A stretch of DNA of 64,000 bases from Rhodopseudomonas palustris (GCF_003226555.1 NZ_QKQS01000023.1:687263-751262); one strand, 5' to 3'; shown: positions 1 through 9,011, counted from the first letter of the stretch. Program-made: numbers and translations. The notes: a model not told the origin generated them from the sequence alone.

Positions 1-182
1 CGACCAGCCTCCGCGCACTGGCGTCTCCCGCCGCGCAGCGCCTGATGCGAATGCGACTTCCTGCTAACGAGGCCGCAACCCTGCCGGATCGCCGGCCACC
101 CGCTTGGGTGTATCTCACCGGGCTGAAATCGCCGGTATCGTCGACCGCTCTGCGGAATCCCGACGGAAGCTGGAAGACATGA
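1..182 (+). CDS. nadD: Nicotinate-nucleotide adenylyltransferase, C-terminal fragment
   Basis: This is the 3' end of a gene that begins before the window. The frame opens at base 3 and gives 59 residues before a TGA at 180-182. The tail reads [20 protein letters not shown], and the SSTALR stretch fits the (I/V)SST-x-(I/L)R motif near the C-terminus of NadD, the NAD-pathway nucleotidyltransferase. The next genes are rsfS and rlmH, the usual neighbours of nadD in Rhizobiales, which supports the call. The nucleotide-binding N-terminus lies outside the window, so completeness cannot be judged. Confidence 0.85.
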   Translation, partial: TSLRALASPAAQRLMRMRLPANEAATLPDRRPPAWVYLTGLKSPVSSTALRNPDGSWKT

Positions 183-380
183 TGGCCGCGTCCGCTGGAC
201 TCTCGCCGCGCAGCACCCCACATCCGACCTGTGACTTTTGCGAGACGGCACGGCGGCGGCGTGGGCCCGCCGAGGCCACTCTGATTCCACTTTGCTGGAA
301 ATTGCTTTAGAATGGCCTGTGGTCGTCGAGAGTCGGCGCCCACGATACAGTGAAAGGAAAGGTCCCTGACCACTTCTGTA

Positions 381-848
381 TTGTCTACGTCGGCTTTGCC
401 GAAATCGGTCGCGGCAAAGGCTTCGCGGTCCGCGTCAACCAGGACTGCGCCAGTACCGATCCATGAGGCGATCGCGCCGGATGCATCGCAGTTCAAGGCT
501 GCGCCGGATGCGGAAGCGACGCTGAAACTGATCCTCTCCCGCCTCGACGACATGAAGGCGGAAGAGACGGTGACCATCGACCTCCGCGGCAAATCAGCGA
601 TGTTCGACTACGTGGTCGTCACCACCGGGCGGGCCAACCGCCACGTCGGTGCAATTGCGGAGAACGTCGTCAAGGCGCTGAAGCAGGCCGGCATCGCCGC
701 CCCGCACGTCGAAGGCTTGCCGAATTGCGATTGGGTGCTGATCGACAGCGGCGACGTCGTCGTGCACGTCTTCCGTCCCGAGGTCCGCGAGTTCTACAAC
801 CTCGAGCGGTTGTGGACCCAAGGGCCCTCGCCGGCGAAGACGCTGTAA
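381..848 (+). CDS. rsfS: Ribosome silencing factor RsfS
   Basis: The 155-residue product carries an RsfS/Iojap domain at about residues 44-150, with the family stretch TIDLRGKSAMFDYVVVTTGR and the later segment NCDWVLIDSGDVVVHVF. RsfS binds ribosomal protein L14 and blocks subunit joining under starvation. About 40 N-terminal residues precede the domain and look disordered. The start is uncertain: TTG at 381 is 18 nt past the only good purine run (AAAGGAAAGG, 353-362), CTG at 366 is only 3 nt past it, and an in-frame stop lies at 351. It lies between nadD and rlmH, the standard order. Confidence 0.93.
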   Translation: MSTSALPKSVAAKASRSASTRTAPVPIHEAIAPDASQFKAAPDAEATLKLILSRLDDMKAEETVTIDLRGKSAMFDYVVVTTGRANRHVGAIAENVVKALKQAGIAAPHVEGLPNCDWVLIDSGDVVVHVFRPEVREFYNLERLWTQGPSPAKTL

Positions 849-866
849 CCGCAGCACTAGGCGTCG

Positions 867-885
867 TCGCGCCCGAAAGGCGCGA
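867..885 (+). other. Small hairpin between rsfS and rlmH
   Basis: TCGCGCC and GGCGCGA form a perfect 7-bp stem around a CGAAA loop in the 84-bp gap. No T-run follows, so it is more likely an RNA processing or stability hairpin than a terminator. Confidence 0.4.
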
Positions 886-932
886 GACCGAATGATGATT
901 GGCGCGGTTGCGCGCGGAGGGCGCGTGAGCCG

Positions 933-1415
933 ATGCGATTGACTGTCGTTGCTGTCGGCAAATTGAAGCAGGGGCCGGAGCGCGAGCTTGCCGAGCGTTA
1001 TCGGTCGCGGTTCGACGACCTCGGCCGCAAGCTCGGCTTCCGCGGCCTGGATGTCTATGAAATTGCCGAAAGCCGGGCCCGTGAGACGCCGGCGCGGATG
1101 GCGGAGGAAGCCGCCGCGATCTCCGCCCAGGTGCCGGACGGGGCCATGCTGGTCACGCTCGATGAGCGCGGCCAAAGTCTCGGCAGCGTGGCCTTTGCCA
1201 ACCAGCTCGGTCGCTGGCGGGACGAGCAGGCGCCCAGTACCGTTTTCGTGATCGGCGGCGCCGACGGACTTTCGCCCGAATTGCGGCGCAAGGGAAAGTT
1301 GAGCCTGTCGTTCGGCGCTGCGACCTGGCCGCACCAAATGGTCCGAATGATGCTGCTGGAGCAGATTTACCGGGCCGCGACGATCTTGGCGGGACATCCT
1401 TATCATCGTGCGTAA
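933..1415 (+). CDS. rlmH: 23S rRNA pseudouridine-1915 N3-methyltransferase RlmH
   Basis: The 160-residue protein matches RlmH (SPOUT superfamily) in length and along its whole course. The C-terminal signature EQIYRAATILAGHPYHRA forms part of the SAM-binding trefoil knot in the family, and the segment VFVIGGADGLSPELRR supplies the glycine-rich loop. It methylates pseudouridine 1915 of helix 69 on assembled 70S ribosomes. A GGAGGG at 916-921 lies 11 nt before the ATG. The stop overlaps the start of the next gene by 8 nt, so the two are probably cotranscribed. Confidence 0.96.
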   Translation: MRLTVVAVGKLKQGPERELAERYRSRFDDLGRKLGFRGLDVYEIAESRARETPARMAEEAAAISAQVPDGAMLVTLDERGQSLGSVAFANQLGRWRDEQAPSTVFVIGGADGLSPELRRKGKLSLSFGAATWPHQMVRMMLLEQIYRAATILAGHPYHRA

Positions 1416-2820
1416 CCGACGCCGTAGTGAACCGATGCATGCACCGCGCGCCTCCGCTGCGAGTGACGAAGCGACTGCCGGTTTCTGGCGGCCCGCCGCG
1501 CTGTTGTCCGCCAGCCTCGCGGTCAGCGGACTGATTGGCGCCACCCTGGAGCACACCCTGATCGCTCCGGCAGCCGCCCAAACCGCGCCTGCCAAGACGA
1601 CGACCACGCCATCGATGGCCGATCTGATCAAGCAGCACGAGCAGGAGCTGGAAGCCGCGCGCGCGCAGCAGAAAAGCGCGGCAGAGCAGCAGGACAAGCT
1701 CAAGGCCGATCTGGCCGCAATCGGCGCCGATCGCACCAAACTGAACCAGGAACTGATCGACGTCGCCGCCAAAGTGAGGACGGTCGAAACCCGGATCAGC
1801 GACGCAGAAGCCCGTCTTCGTCCGCTCGATGCGCGCGAAACCGAAATCCGCACCTCTCTGGATCAGCGCCGCGACGAGATCGGCGAAGTGCTGGCGGCAC
1901 TGCAACGCGCCGGACGCCGCGCCCCGCCAGCCCTGCTGGTCCGCCCCGAGGATGCGCTGGAGTCGCTGCGCACTGCGATCCTGCTCGGCGCGGTGGTGCC
2001 CGAGCTGCGGACTCGTGCCGAACGTCTGGCCACCGATCTCGGCGAGCTGATCGCGGTGCGCCAGAAGATCTCCGCCGAACGTGACCAGCTCGCTGCTGAC
2101 CGCAACCGACTGACCTTGGACCAGACCCGGCTGGCAGCATTGGTCGAGGAACGGCAGCGGCAACAGAGCGCTGTCGAAAAGGACATCGAGGCCGAGCGCG
2201 GCCGAGCGCTGACGCTGTCACGTCAGGTCGACAGCCTGCAGGGGCTGATCGCCAAAATGGAGCAGGATCTCAAGAGCGCCGCGAAGGCCGCGACTGCGGC
2301 CGAGCGGAAGGGAGCCCCGGTCTCCGGCAAACCCAATCTGGCTGCGCTCAAGGATCCGGGCCGGCTCAGCCCGGCGATCGCGTTCGCCTCCGCCAAGGGG
2401 ATGCTGCCGCTGCCGGTCAACGGAACCAAGATCCGCGATTTTGGCCGCCCCGACGGTGTCGGCGGCGTCGAGCGCGGTATCTCACTGGCGACACGCGCCG
2501 GAGCCCAGATTACGACACCTTGCGATGGTTGGGTGGTCTATGCGGGCCCGTTCCGCTCCTATGGACAACTCTTGATCCTCAACGCCGGTGGCGGGTATCA
2601 TGTCCTGATCGCCGGGATGGAGCGCATTTCAGTCAATATCGGCCAGTTCGTGCTCACGGGAGAGCCGGTCGCGACCATGGGGTCGACATCGCGGGTCGCC
2701 TCGATCCTCGCGGCCAACGCCAGTCAGCCCGTGCTCTACGTCGAGTTCCGTAAAGACGGCACTCCCATCGATCCTGGCCCATGGTGGGCCGCAAATGAAG
2801 GCGAAAAGGTTCGCGGATGA
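1408..2820 (+). CDS. EnvC-like murein hydrolase activator, coiled coil plus LytM domain
   Basis: The 470-residue envelope protein has a hydrophobic export segment at about residues 29-52 ending APAAAQ, a long Lys/Glu/Gln-rich coiled coil at about 70-300, and a C-terminal LytM/M23 domain from about 335. The LytM fold is recognisable (ITTPCDGWVVYAGPFRSYGQ), but the zinc-binding positions look lost: ERGISL stands where active enzymes have H-x-G-x-D, and IAGM replaces the Y-A-H-L end. This matches EnvC-type proteins, which activate amidases rather than cut peptidoglycan. The start may be GTG 1408, overlapping rlmH, or ATG 1435. The stop overlaps ctpA by 4 nt (ATGA). Confidence 0.88.
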   Translation: MRNRRRSEPMHAPRASAASDEATAGFWRPAALLSASLAVSGLIGATLEHTLIAPAAAQTAPAKTTTTPSMADLIKQHEQELEAARAQQKSAAEQQDKLKADLAAIGADRTKLNQELIDVAAKVRTVETRISDAEARLRPLDARETEIRTSLDQRRDEIGEVLAALQRAGRRAPPALLVRPEDALESLRTAILLGAVVPELRTRAERLATDLGELIAVRQKISAERDQLAADRNRLTLDQTRLAALVEERQRQQSAVEKDIEAERGRALTLSRQVDSLQGLIAKMEQDLKSAAKAATAAERKGAPVSGKPNLAALKDPGRLSPAIAFASAKGMLPLPVNGTKIRDFGRPDGVGGVERGISLATRAGAQITTPCDGWVVYAGPFRSYGQLLILNAGGGYHVLIAGMERISVNIGQFVLTGEPVATMGSTSRVASILAANASQPVLYVEFRKDGTPIDPGPWWAANEGEKVRG

Positions 2821-4193
2821 TGCGCAAGACTTCGGTAATCCTCCTCAGCGCCGTCACCGGCGCCGCGCTGACACTTTTCGTCACTCAGCCGCGCACGATG
2901 CTGATGGGCGCCAGCGCGCGGGCTGCCACGTCCGACACCTATCGCCAGCTCAATCTGTTCGGCGACGTGTTCGAGCGCGTCCGCAGCGATTACGTCGAGA
3001 AGCCTGACGACTCCAAGCTGATCGAATCCGCCATCAGCGGCATGCTGACCGGCCTCGATCCGCATTCGAGCTACATGGACGCCAAGAGCTTCCGCGACAT
3101 GCAGGTGCAGACCCGCGGCGAGTTCGGCGGGCTCGGCATCGAAGTCACGATGGAAGATGGGCTGATCAAAGTGGTGTCGCCGATCGACGATACTCCCGCA
3201 TCGAAGGCAGGCATCCTCGCCAACGATATCATCACCAATCTCGACGACGAGGCGGTGCAGGGCCTGACCCTGAACCAGGCGGTCGAGAAGATGCGCGGCC
3301 CGGTCAATACCAAGATCAAGCTGAAGATCGTCCGCAAGGGCCAGGACAATCCGATCGAAGTCACGCTGGTGCGCGATAACATCCGCGTCCGCTCGGTGCG
3401 CGCGCGCGTCGAAGACAGCGACATCGGCTACATCCGCATCACCACCTTCAACGAGCAGACCACCGAAGGGCTCAAGAAGGAGATCGCCAATCTCACCAAT
3501 CAGATCGGCGCCGACAAGCTGAAGGGCTTCATCCTTGACCTGCGCAACAATCCGGGCGGCCTGCTCGAAGAAGCCGTGACGGTGTCGGACGCATTCCTAG
3601 ATCGCGGCGAGATCGTCTCCACTCGCGGTCGCAATGCCGAAGAAACCCAGCGCCGCTCCGCCCATGCGGGCGACCTCACCAAGGGCAAGCCGCTGATCGT
3701 GCTGGTCAACGGCGGTTCGGCTTCGGCGTCGGAAATCGTCGCCGGCGCGCTGCAGGACCACAAGCGCGCCACCGTGGTCGGTACCCGGTCGTTCGGGAAG
3801 GGCTCGGTGCAGACCATCATCCCGCTCGGTTCGGGCAACGGCGCCTTGCGGCTGACCACCGCGCGCTACTACACGCCCTCGGGCAAGTCGATCCAGGCCA
3901 AGGGCATCACTCCGGATATCGAAGTGATGCAGGACGTGCCCGCCGACCTCAAAGCACGCACCGACACGAAGGGCGAAGCCTCGCTACGCGGCCACCTCAA
4001 GGGCTCGGACGGCGACGAGAAGACCGGCTCGCAATCCTACGTGCCGCCGGACACCAAGGACGACAAGGCGCTCAAAGCCGCCGCCGACCTGTTGCACGGT
4101 ATCAAGGTCAACGCTTCGGCCCCGACCGACAAGCAGACGACCGGCGACAAGGCCGCGATCGACAAGCCGGCCGGCAATAAGGCCGCGAACTGA
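2817..4193 (+). CDS. ctpA: Carboxy-terminal processing protease CtpA, S41 family
   Basis: The 458-residue protein has an N-terminal export signal (about 1-38), a PDZ domain (about 95-180) and an S41 protease domain (about 190-370). The catalytic serine lies in VNGGSASASEIVAGAL near residue 303 and the catalytic lysine in GTRSFGKGSVQT near residue 328, so the Ser-Lys dyad is intact. The tail after residue 380 is Lys/Asp/Ala-rich and low in complexity. It should act in the periplasm, trimming envelope proteins. Its ATG overlaps the stop of the EnvC-like gene, so the two are translationally coupled; pairing with an EnvC-like gene is usual in Rhizobiales. Confidence 0.95.
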   Translation: MMRKTSVILLSAVTGAALTLFVTQPRTMLMGASARAATSDTYRQLNLFGDVFERVRSDYVEKPDDSKLIESAISGMLTGLDPHSSYMDAKSFRDMQVQTRGEFGGLGIEVTMEDGLIKVVSPIDDTPASKAGILANDIITNLDDEAVQGLTLNQAVEKMRGPVNTKIKLKIVRKGQDNPIEVTLVRDNIRVRSVRARVEDSDIGYIRITTFNEQTTEGLKKEIANLTNQIGADKLKGFILDLRNNPGGLLEEAVTVSDAFLDRGEIVSTRGRNAEETQRRSAHAGDLTKGKPLIVLVNGGSASASEIVAGALQDHKRATVVGTRSFGKGSVQTIIPLGSGNGALRLTTARYYTPSGKSIQAKGITPDIEVMQDVPADLKARTDTKGEASLRGHLKGSDGDEKTGSQSYVPPDTKDDKALKAAADLLHGIKVNASAPTDKQTTGDKAAIDKPAGNKAAN

Positions 4194-4276
4194 TCGTCCG
4201 CTCCCACGGTTCAATACGTTCGCTAAAGGGCGGCCTTCGGCAGGCTGTGTGAGAACTGAACGAGTCGGTTAGACTG

Positions 4277-4304
4277 GGCCGCATCGGCAACGGTGCGGCC
4301 TTTT
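4277..4304 (+). terminator. Terminator-like hairpin just before the transposase start
   Basis: GGCCGCA and TGCGGCC pair perfectly around a 10-nt loop and are followed by TTTT, ending three bases before the transposase ATG at 4307. It would stop or hinder outside transcripts entering the transposase gene and leaves no room for a ribosome binding site at that ATG. Such structures are known to restrain transposases when insertion sequences are read from outside. Confidence 0.6.
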
Positions 4305-4306
4305 CC

Positions 4307-5722
4307 ATGAGCTATGTTCGCGGCGAAGATCGGATGCAGGCGTCGCTTCTGCCTGCGGCGGTGGAAGAATACGTGGCGGCAGAGGCGCCGGTCCGGGTGA
4401 TTGACGCCTTTGTCGACGGGCTAGACGTGAAGGGACTCGGGTTCGGCCGATCGGTGCCGGCGACGATGGGCCGCCCGTCTTACGATCCGCGGGACCTGCT
4501 GAAGCTCTATCTCTACGGCTACTTGAATGAGGTCCGCTCCTCGCGCCGGCTGGAACGGGAGTGCCGCCGCAATGTCGAGTTGATGTGGCTGGTGCGGCGC
4601 CTTTCGCCCGACTTCAAAACGATTGCGGACTTCCGCCGCGATAATGGCCCGGCGATTGTCGGCGCCAGCCGGGCGTTCGTGCTGTTCTGCCGGGATCAGG
4701 GACTGTTCACGGCGCGGCTGGTGGCACTGGACGGTTCCAAATTCCGGGCTGCCGCCAGCGCCAAGCGGGTGCTGGGACGGCGCGAGATCGCCGACGAGAC
4801 GGCCCGTCTCGATCGCCGGATCGCCGGCTATCTGGCCGATCTGGACCACAGCGATGCCCGCGAAGGCGACGATGCCCCTGGCGCCACCGCAGCGGCGCTG
4901 GCCGCCCTCGAGGCTCGACGCGCCGAACTTGATCGCCTGGCCGCCCAACTCGACGACGACCAGCGCAACACGGTGGTGGAAGGCGAGCCGGATGCGCGGC
5001 CGATGGGCTACGGCAAGGGGCCGAAGCCGCCGTCCTGCAATCTGCAAACCGCGGTCGATGCCGATACCGGCCTCATCCTGCACCACGAGGTGACCGCCGA
5101 GCCGACCGACAATCGGCTGCTGCATCCAATGGCCAAAGCCACAAAGGACACCCTCGGTGTCGTGAGCCTGACGGTCGTGGCCGACGCCGGCTATTCGAAT
5201 GGCGCTGGAGCCGCCGCTTGCGAGAACGACGGCATCACCCCCTGTGCTCCCGCGAACCGTTCCGTCAACAACCAGGGCGACGGCACGCTGTTCGATCGAT
5301 CGGCCTTTGTGTATCAGCCGGACACCGACACCTATGCCTGCCCCGGTGAGCGCGTGTTGGTTCGCAAGCAGATCATGCGGCGAGACAATTGTGTGCTCTA
5401 CGCCGCGCAGGATTGCTCGGGCTGCGCCCTCAAGACACGCTGCACCCACGCAGCGCGCCGGTTTTTGACGCGCCACCTCCACGACGACGCTCTCGCGCGC
5501 ATGAACGCCCGCGTCGTCGCCGACCCAGACCTCATGTGTCAGCGCCGATGCGCCGCCGAACACCCCTTCGGCACCATCAAACGCATGACCGCAGGGGGGC
5601 GATTCCTCACCCAGGGCCGCCAAAAGGTCAGCAGCGAAGCCGCCCTCAGCGTCCTCGCCTACAGTATCCTGCGCGCCATCAACCTCGTCGGCGCCGCCAC
5701 CCTGAGAACCAGCCTCGCCTGA
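4307..5722 (+). CDS. IS1182-family DDE transposase
   Basis: The 471-residue transposase has the family layout: an N-terminal DUF772-type region (about 30-110, with GRPSYDPRDLLKLYLYGYLN), a first acidic motif at ALDGSKFRAAAS (about 143), a charged coiled insertion (about 160-220), a second acidic motif at TVVADAGYSNG (about 290) and a C-terminal AAEHPFGTIKRM (about 422) carrying the probable catalytic Glu. A Cys cluster (CPGERVL through CSGCALKTRCTHA) lies before the last motif. No frameshift or stop is seen. The ATG at 4307 lacks a Shine-Dalgarno sequence; ATG 4334 is an alternative start. Confidence 0.9.
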   Translation: MSYVRGEDRMQASLLPAAVEEYVAAEAPVRVIDAFVDGLDVKGLGFGRSVPATMGRPSYDPRDLLKLYLYGYLNEVRSSRRLERECRRNVELMWLVRRLSPDFKTIADFRRDNGPAIVGASRAFVLFCRDQGLFTARLVALDGSKFRAAASAKRVLGRREIADETARLDRRIAGYLADLDHSDAREGDDAPGATAAALAALEARRAELDRLAAQLDDDQRNTVVEGEPDARPMGYGKGPKPPSCNLQTAVDADTGLILHHEVTAEPTDNRLLHPMAKATKDTLGVVSLTVVADAGYSNGAGAAACENDGITPCAPANRSVNNQGDGTLFDRSAFVYQPDTDTYACPGERVLVRKQIMRRDNCVLYAAQDCSGCALKTRCTHAARRFLTRHLHDDALARMNARVVADPDLMCQRRCAAEHPFGTIKRMTAGGRFLTQGRQKVSSEAALSVLAYSILRAINLVGAATLRTSLA

Positions 5723-5747
5723 GCCAAAAACCATCGCGTTAAAGAAA

Positions 5748-5771
5748 AAGGCCCCGGAAAACCGGAGCCTT
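5748..5771 (+). other. Hairpin inside the right end of the insertion sequence
   Basis: AAGGCCCCGG and CCGGAGCCTT form a 10-position stem with one internal mismatch around an AAAA loop, downstream of the transposase stop and next to the right inverted repeat. It probably terminates the transposase transcript in one or both directions, though no strong T-run follows. Confidence 0.5.
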
Positions 5772-5892
5772 CGACTTTTCACACGGCCTGCTGCTGGGCG
5801 CCCTTTTTGCTGCGCAGCCGTCTGGAAAGGCTGCGCGCGGCGTCGGTAACGGCGCATCGTGCTATCGTCGCAACGACTGATTCGGGAGATCG

Positions 5893-7128
5893 TTGGCAGT
5901 GTCGGCGGACGAACTGAGCACCCCGCTGGGCCAAAAGCGGAGCCGTTGGCAGCGGCTGCGCCGGTTTCGGCTGCCGTTCACCGCAAGTCAGGCGATCGCG
6001 ACCGCGCTGGGCCTGTTCGTCCTGGTGTTCCTCGGCTTTGCGATATTCGGCAATGACCCGTTTGGCGGCGAGCCGATCGTTCACGTCGAGATCAAGCCGG
6101 CCCCCGACCAGCCAAAACAGGCAACTGCCGAGGCCGGCAAGGACAATGGCGGCAAGAGCGACGGCGCCCCGGCAGCTGCGACCGAGCAAAGCGGCAGCAA
6201 GGAAGCGGCCGGCCAGAAGACCATCACCATCATCGACGGCTCGAAGGGCACCCGCCAGGATGTGGTGGTGGCGACCGACGAGCCGAGCCAAAAGGAACCG
6301 GCCGCCAGCCAGATCAACGCCGACGGCATCAACCCGAGGCTGCTGGAGCAGTCGCGCTACGGCATGATCCCGGTGATGGCCGGCGGACTGAAGCCTTTCT
6401 CCGCTTACGCCATGACCAGCGACGCCGACCGCGCCAAGGCTGAGCGGGTGCCGACCGTGACCATCGTCGTCAGTGGTCTCGGCATCGGCGCGGCCCGCAC
6501 CAACGACGCGGTGATGAAGCTGCCGGCGGCAGTGACGCTGGCCTTCACTCCATATGGGGCCGATCCCGGGAAGCTGGCCACGGAAGCACGGCAACGCCGC
6601 CATGAAGTGGTGCTGCAGATTCCGATGGAGCCGTTCGACTACCCGGACAATGATCCCGGCCCCCAGACTCTGCTGACCTCCAGTGCTACCGAGCAGAATC
6701 TCGACCGCCTGAAGTGGCATCTCAGCCGGATCCAGGGCTATGTCGGACTGTCGAACTTCATGGGAGCAAGGTTTGTCGCCACCGAGCCGGCGATGCAGGC
6801 AGTGATCCGGGATGCCGCCAAGCGCGGCCTCGGCTACCTTGACGACGGCACCGCGCCGCGCAGCGTGGCCGGCACCCTCGCCAAATCGCTTGCGATCCCT
6901 TATGCGCGGGCCGATCTAACGATCGATGCGGTGCCCGCTGGCACGGATATCGACAAGGCCCTGGCGCGGCTGGAGGGTATCGCCAAGGAGCGAGGCAGCG
7001 CTATCGGCATGGCTTCTGCGCTTCCGGCGACGATTGAACGAATTGTCAACTGGAGCAAGAGCTTGGAAGGAAGAGGCATCCTGCTCGTGCCATTGACAAC
7101 GGCGATGCTGAAATCAAAATCGAGTTGA
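5893..7128 (+). CDS. Divergent polysaccharide deacetylase family protein
   Basis: The 411-residue protein has one N-terminal membrane segment (about 36-52), an Ala/Lys/Glu-rich linker (about 65-150) and a divergent polysaccharide deacetylase (DUF610/YibQ-like) domain at about 155-405. Family features include the opening [19 protein letters not shown], the segment [17 protein letters not shown] and the later [15 protein letters not shown]. The substrate is unknown; a periplasmic cell-wall role is inferred. The start is TTG 5893 or GTG 5899: GGGAG at 5884-5888 is 4 nt from the first and 10 nt from the second. The gene runs into rppH. Confidence 0.85.
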   Translation: MAVSADELSTPLGQKRSRWQRLRRFRLPFTASQAIATALGLFVLVFLGFAIFGNDPFGGEPIVHVEIKPAPDQPKQATAEAGKDNGGKSDGAPAAATEQSGSKEAAGQKTITIIDGSKGTRQDVVVATDEPSQKEPAASQINADGINPRLLEQSRYGMIPVMAGGLKPFSAYAMTSDADRAKAERVPTVTIVVSGLGIGAARTNDAVMKLPAAVTLAFTPYGADPGKLATEARQRRHEVVLQIPMEPFDYPDNDPGPQTLLTSSATEQNLDRLKWHLSRIQGYVGLSNFMGARFVATEPAMQAVIRDAAKRGLGYLDDGTAPRSVAGTLAKSLAIPYARADLTIDAVPAGTDIDKALARLEGIAKERGSAIGMASALPATIERIVNWSKSLEGRGILLVPLTTAMLKSKSS

Positions 7129-7163
7129 GTCCCCGTACCCGGGGATCGGAAGGCACTGACGGA

Positions 7164-7670
7164 ATGGCCCGATACGAAGACCTGCCCTATCGAACCTGCG
7201 TCGGCGTGATGCTGATCAACCGGGAGGGTCTGGTGTTCATCGGGCGCCGCGCCGGTGGCATCGAACACGTCGACGACACCCACGTCTGGCAGATGCCGCA
7301 AGGCGGCGTCGATCCCGGCGAGGACACCTGGGAAGCCGCCAAGCGCGAGCTTTATGAAGAGACCAGCGTGCACTCGGTCGAGAAGCTCGCCGAAGTGCCG
7401 GATTGGCTGATCTACGATATCCCGCGCACCGTGGCCGGCCGCGCCTGGAAGGGCCGCTATCGCGGCCAGCGCCAGAAGTGGTTCGCGGCCCGCTTCACCG
7501 GCGCGGACTCCGAGATCAACGTCGTCCACCCCGGCGACGGCCACAAGGCGGAGTTCACCAGCTGGCGCTGGGAGCCGATGCGCAATCTCCCCGAACTGAT
7601 CGTGCCGTTCAAACGGCCGGTCTACGAGCGCGTCGTCAAGGAATTCTCGCAGCTCGCCGCCGCGGTGTAA
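7164..7670 (+). CDS. rppH: RNA pyrophosphohydrolase (Nudix), copy 1
   Basis: The 168-residue protein matches RppH/NudH, which removes pyrophosphate from 5'-triphosphate RNA ends to begin decay. The Nudix box is complete: [20 protein letters not shown] at about residues 45-64, preceded by WQMPQG. The segment [13 protein letters not shown] and the closing [20 protein letters not shown] are also typical. ATG 7164, preceded by GGAAGG, is preferred to TTG 7125, which would add 13 unconserved residues. It follows the deacetylase gene closely, a conserved order in this group. A paralogue lies at 9956. Confidence 0.93.
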   Translation: MARYEDLPYRTCVGVMLINREGLVFIGRRAGGIEHVDDTHVWQMPQGGVDPGEDTWEAAKRELYEETSVHSVEKLAEVPDWLIYDIPRTVAGRAWKGRYRGQRQKWFAARFTGADSEINVVHPGDGHKAEFTSWRWEPMRNLPELIVPFKRPVYERVVKEFSQLAAAV

Positions 7671-7722
7671 CGTGATTGATCTTGCCGCCTCGTCGCGCGG
7701 TGGCAGGCAGGCTGCGGCGCTA

Positions 7723-8793
7723 TTACCTCGCCGCCATCGCCGCCTGCAGGATGTGGTCGCAGTGTGCCTTCACGGTATGGTGGGCAAAGACATGGTCGCG
7801 AGCCGCGAGCGCCATGCGGCGCAGCTTGTCCTTGTCCGCGAGCGCTGACGTGACGGCGCGCTCCAGCCCGCCCGGTTCGATGTCGTAGTACACGCCGTGC
7901 GCGCCCGACAGCAGCGGCGCGTAGCGTACGATCGTCGGGTTGTTCATCAGCGGCACCGACTGGACGATCGGCGCCTCGTAGTGCCGGTAGCAGTCCCAGC
8001 CCATGCCCTCCGGCGACCACGCCAGCCAGGAATGCGACATCCGCTCCATGAAGGCATCGTAGGGCAGCCGCTCGGTCGGCTGATCGATCCGCACGCCCAT
8101 CGCCCGCAGGCGTTCTAATTCCGGCAGGCCATCACGCCGCACCGTTGAATTGCCGTCGACCGCACCGATGAAGAAGATGTCGTGGGTCTTCTCCGGAAAC
8201 GGAGCCTCGCGCCAGCGCGCGTCGAACCGGAACTGCGGCAACGAGATCGGACGCAGCTTATCGATCCGGCGCTGCCATTTCTCGCTGCGACGATAGCGCA
8301 GCGTCGGCAGATGCGGATGCACCGTGCCGGCCAGCGCCTGCCATTTGTCGCAAGGCAGCTCGCGCTTGAAATACGCTTTGGCCTTGTCGAGCAGAAACAC
8401 GCTGCTCTTCGAGATCGCGAAGTGATCGTCCATCTCGACCGCAACCAGCGGCACCGGCGACTTCACCCAGCGAAACACGCTGGGGCCGAACTGGCGGGTC
8501 AGCGCCGCCCACGGATTGGTCGGGGTGTAGAAAATTCCGCGGGCCCAATAGCGCGGATTCCAGGGCGAATAGCGCAGACTGTTGACCACCACGACATCGT
8601 ATTCGCCGCGGCTGGCGGCGCGCAGCTCACGCAGGACGCGGTCCGGCGTCGAGAAGCCGTCGAGCTCGCCGAAGTCGTCGGTCAGCTTGGTCCAGGTCCA
8701 AAGGCAAGTGGTGCGCTCTGGATATTGCAGTTTGAAATAGCCGCCGCCGATCTCGAGGATACGAAGCTGGGAGGTATCGACTGGCGCGGTCAT
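7723..8793 (-). CDS. Glycosyltransferase-like protein
   Basis: The 356-residue protein has no signal peptide. Its N-terminus ([15 protein letters not shown]) resembles a nucleotide-fold strand and loop. The C-terminal half looks like a GT-B glycosyltransferase group 1 domain: [20 protein letters not shown], then a run ending in [19 protein letters not shown], which resembles the sugar-nucleotide end of such enzymes. Donor and acceptor cannot be told. It is convergent with rppH and lies next to UDP-glucuronate decarboxylase, so a role in surface glycan synthesis is plausible but inferred. It starts with ATG at 8793. Confidence 0.6.
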   Translation of the reverse strand: MTAPVDTSQLRILEIGGGYFKLQYPERTTCLWTWTKLTDDFGELDGFSTPDRVLRELRAASRGEYDVVVVNSLRYSPWNPRYWARGIFYTPTNPWAALTRQFGPSVFRWVKSPVPLVAVEMDDHFAISKSSVFLLDKAKAYFKRELPCDKWQALAGTVHPHLPTLRYRRSEKWQRRIDKLRPISLPQFRFDARWREAPFPEKTHDIFFIGAVDGNSTVRRDGLPELERLRAMGVRIDQPTERLPYDAFMERMSHSWLAWSPEGMGWDCYRHYEAPIVQSVPLMNNPTIVRYAPLLSGAHGVYYDIEPGGLERAVTSALADKDKLRRMALAARDHVFAHHTVKAHCDHILQAAMAAR

Positions 8794-8911
8794 GGAGCGA
8801 AATCGCCTGGCGTGGAATCGCGTTCAGGCGCGATGCGCCCAGGGCGTCGGCGATGGGCCGGTTTCGGCGCTTGCCTAGCATGGGGTTTCTTGCCATTCAA
8901 TGCGGCGGAAA

Positions 8912-8944
8912 ACGGCCGCGGCGACCGCGCTCGGCCGTCCTTTT
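8912..8944 (+). terminator. Terminator-like hairpin in the leader of the decarboxylase gene
   Basis: ACGGCCG (8912-8918) and CGGCCGT (8932-8938) form a 7-bp stem followed by CCTTTT. It lies 70 nt upstream of the decarboxylase start in a 218-bp gap. It may end upstream transcription or be a leader element; evidence for either is slight. Confidence 0.3.
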
Positions 8945-9011
8945 GAGCCAAATGGGCACCCGTTCCCGCGACTGCGGCACGCTCGAACCCGCCCCAGCCC
9001 AGGACCCAGCG

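Larger units (their letters stand above)
4242..5789 (+). mobile_element. IS1182-family insertion sequence, apparently intact, about 1.55 kb
   Basis: The element holds one transposase gene between imperfect terminal inverted repeats. The left end begins AGGCTGTGTGAGAACT (4242) and the right end, read inward, begins AGGCCGTGTGAAAAGT (from 5789); 13 of these 16 positions match. The size fits the family. The outside bases GC/GC also pair, and no longer direct target repeat is seen. The element separates ctpA from the deacetylase gene. Each end carries a hairpin (4277-4300 and 5748-5771). The boundaries are good to a few bases. Confidence 0.85.
4227..5807 (+). terminator. Probable ctpA terminator split by an insertion sequence
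   Basis: AAAGGGCG lies 5' of the insertion sequence (about 4226-4233) and CGCCCTTT followed by further T lies 3' of it (about 5799-5807). Joined, they give an 8-bp perfect stem that continues past one mismatch with CC/GG, plus a T-run, which is a Rho-independent terminator. The element sits in the loop. The reconstruction is inference; the two half-stems are directly visible. Confidence 0.6.

Noticed and set aside
104-310. A 68-codon frame starting inside the end of nadD
   Set aside because: Its first part is an out-of-frame reading of the NadD C-terminus, and there is no ribosome site.
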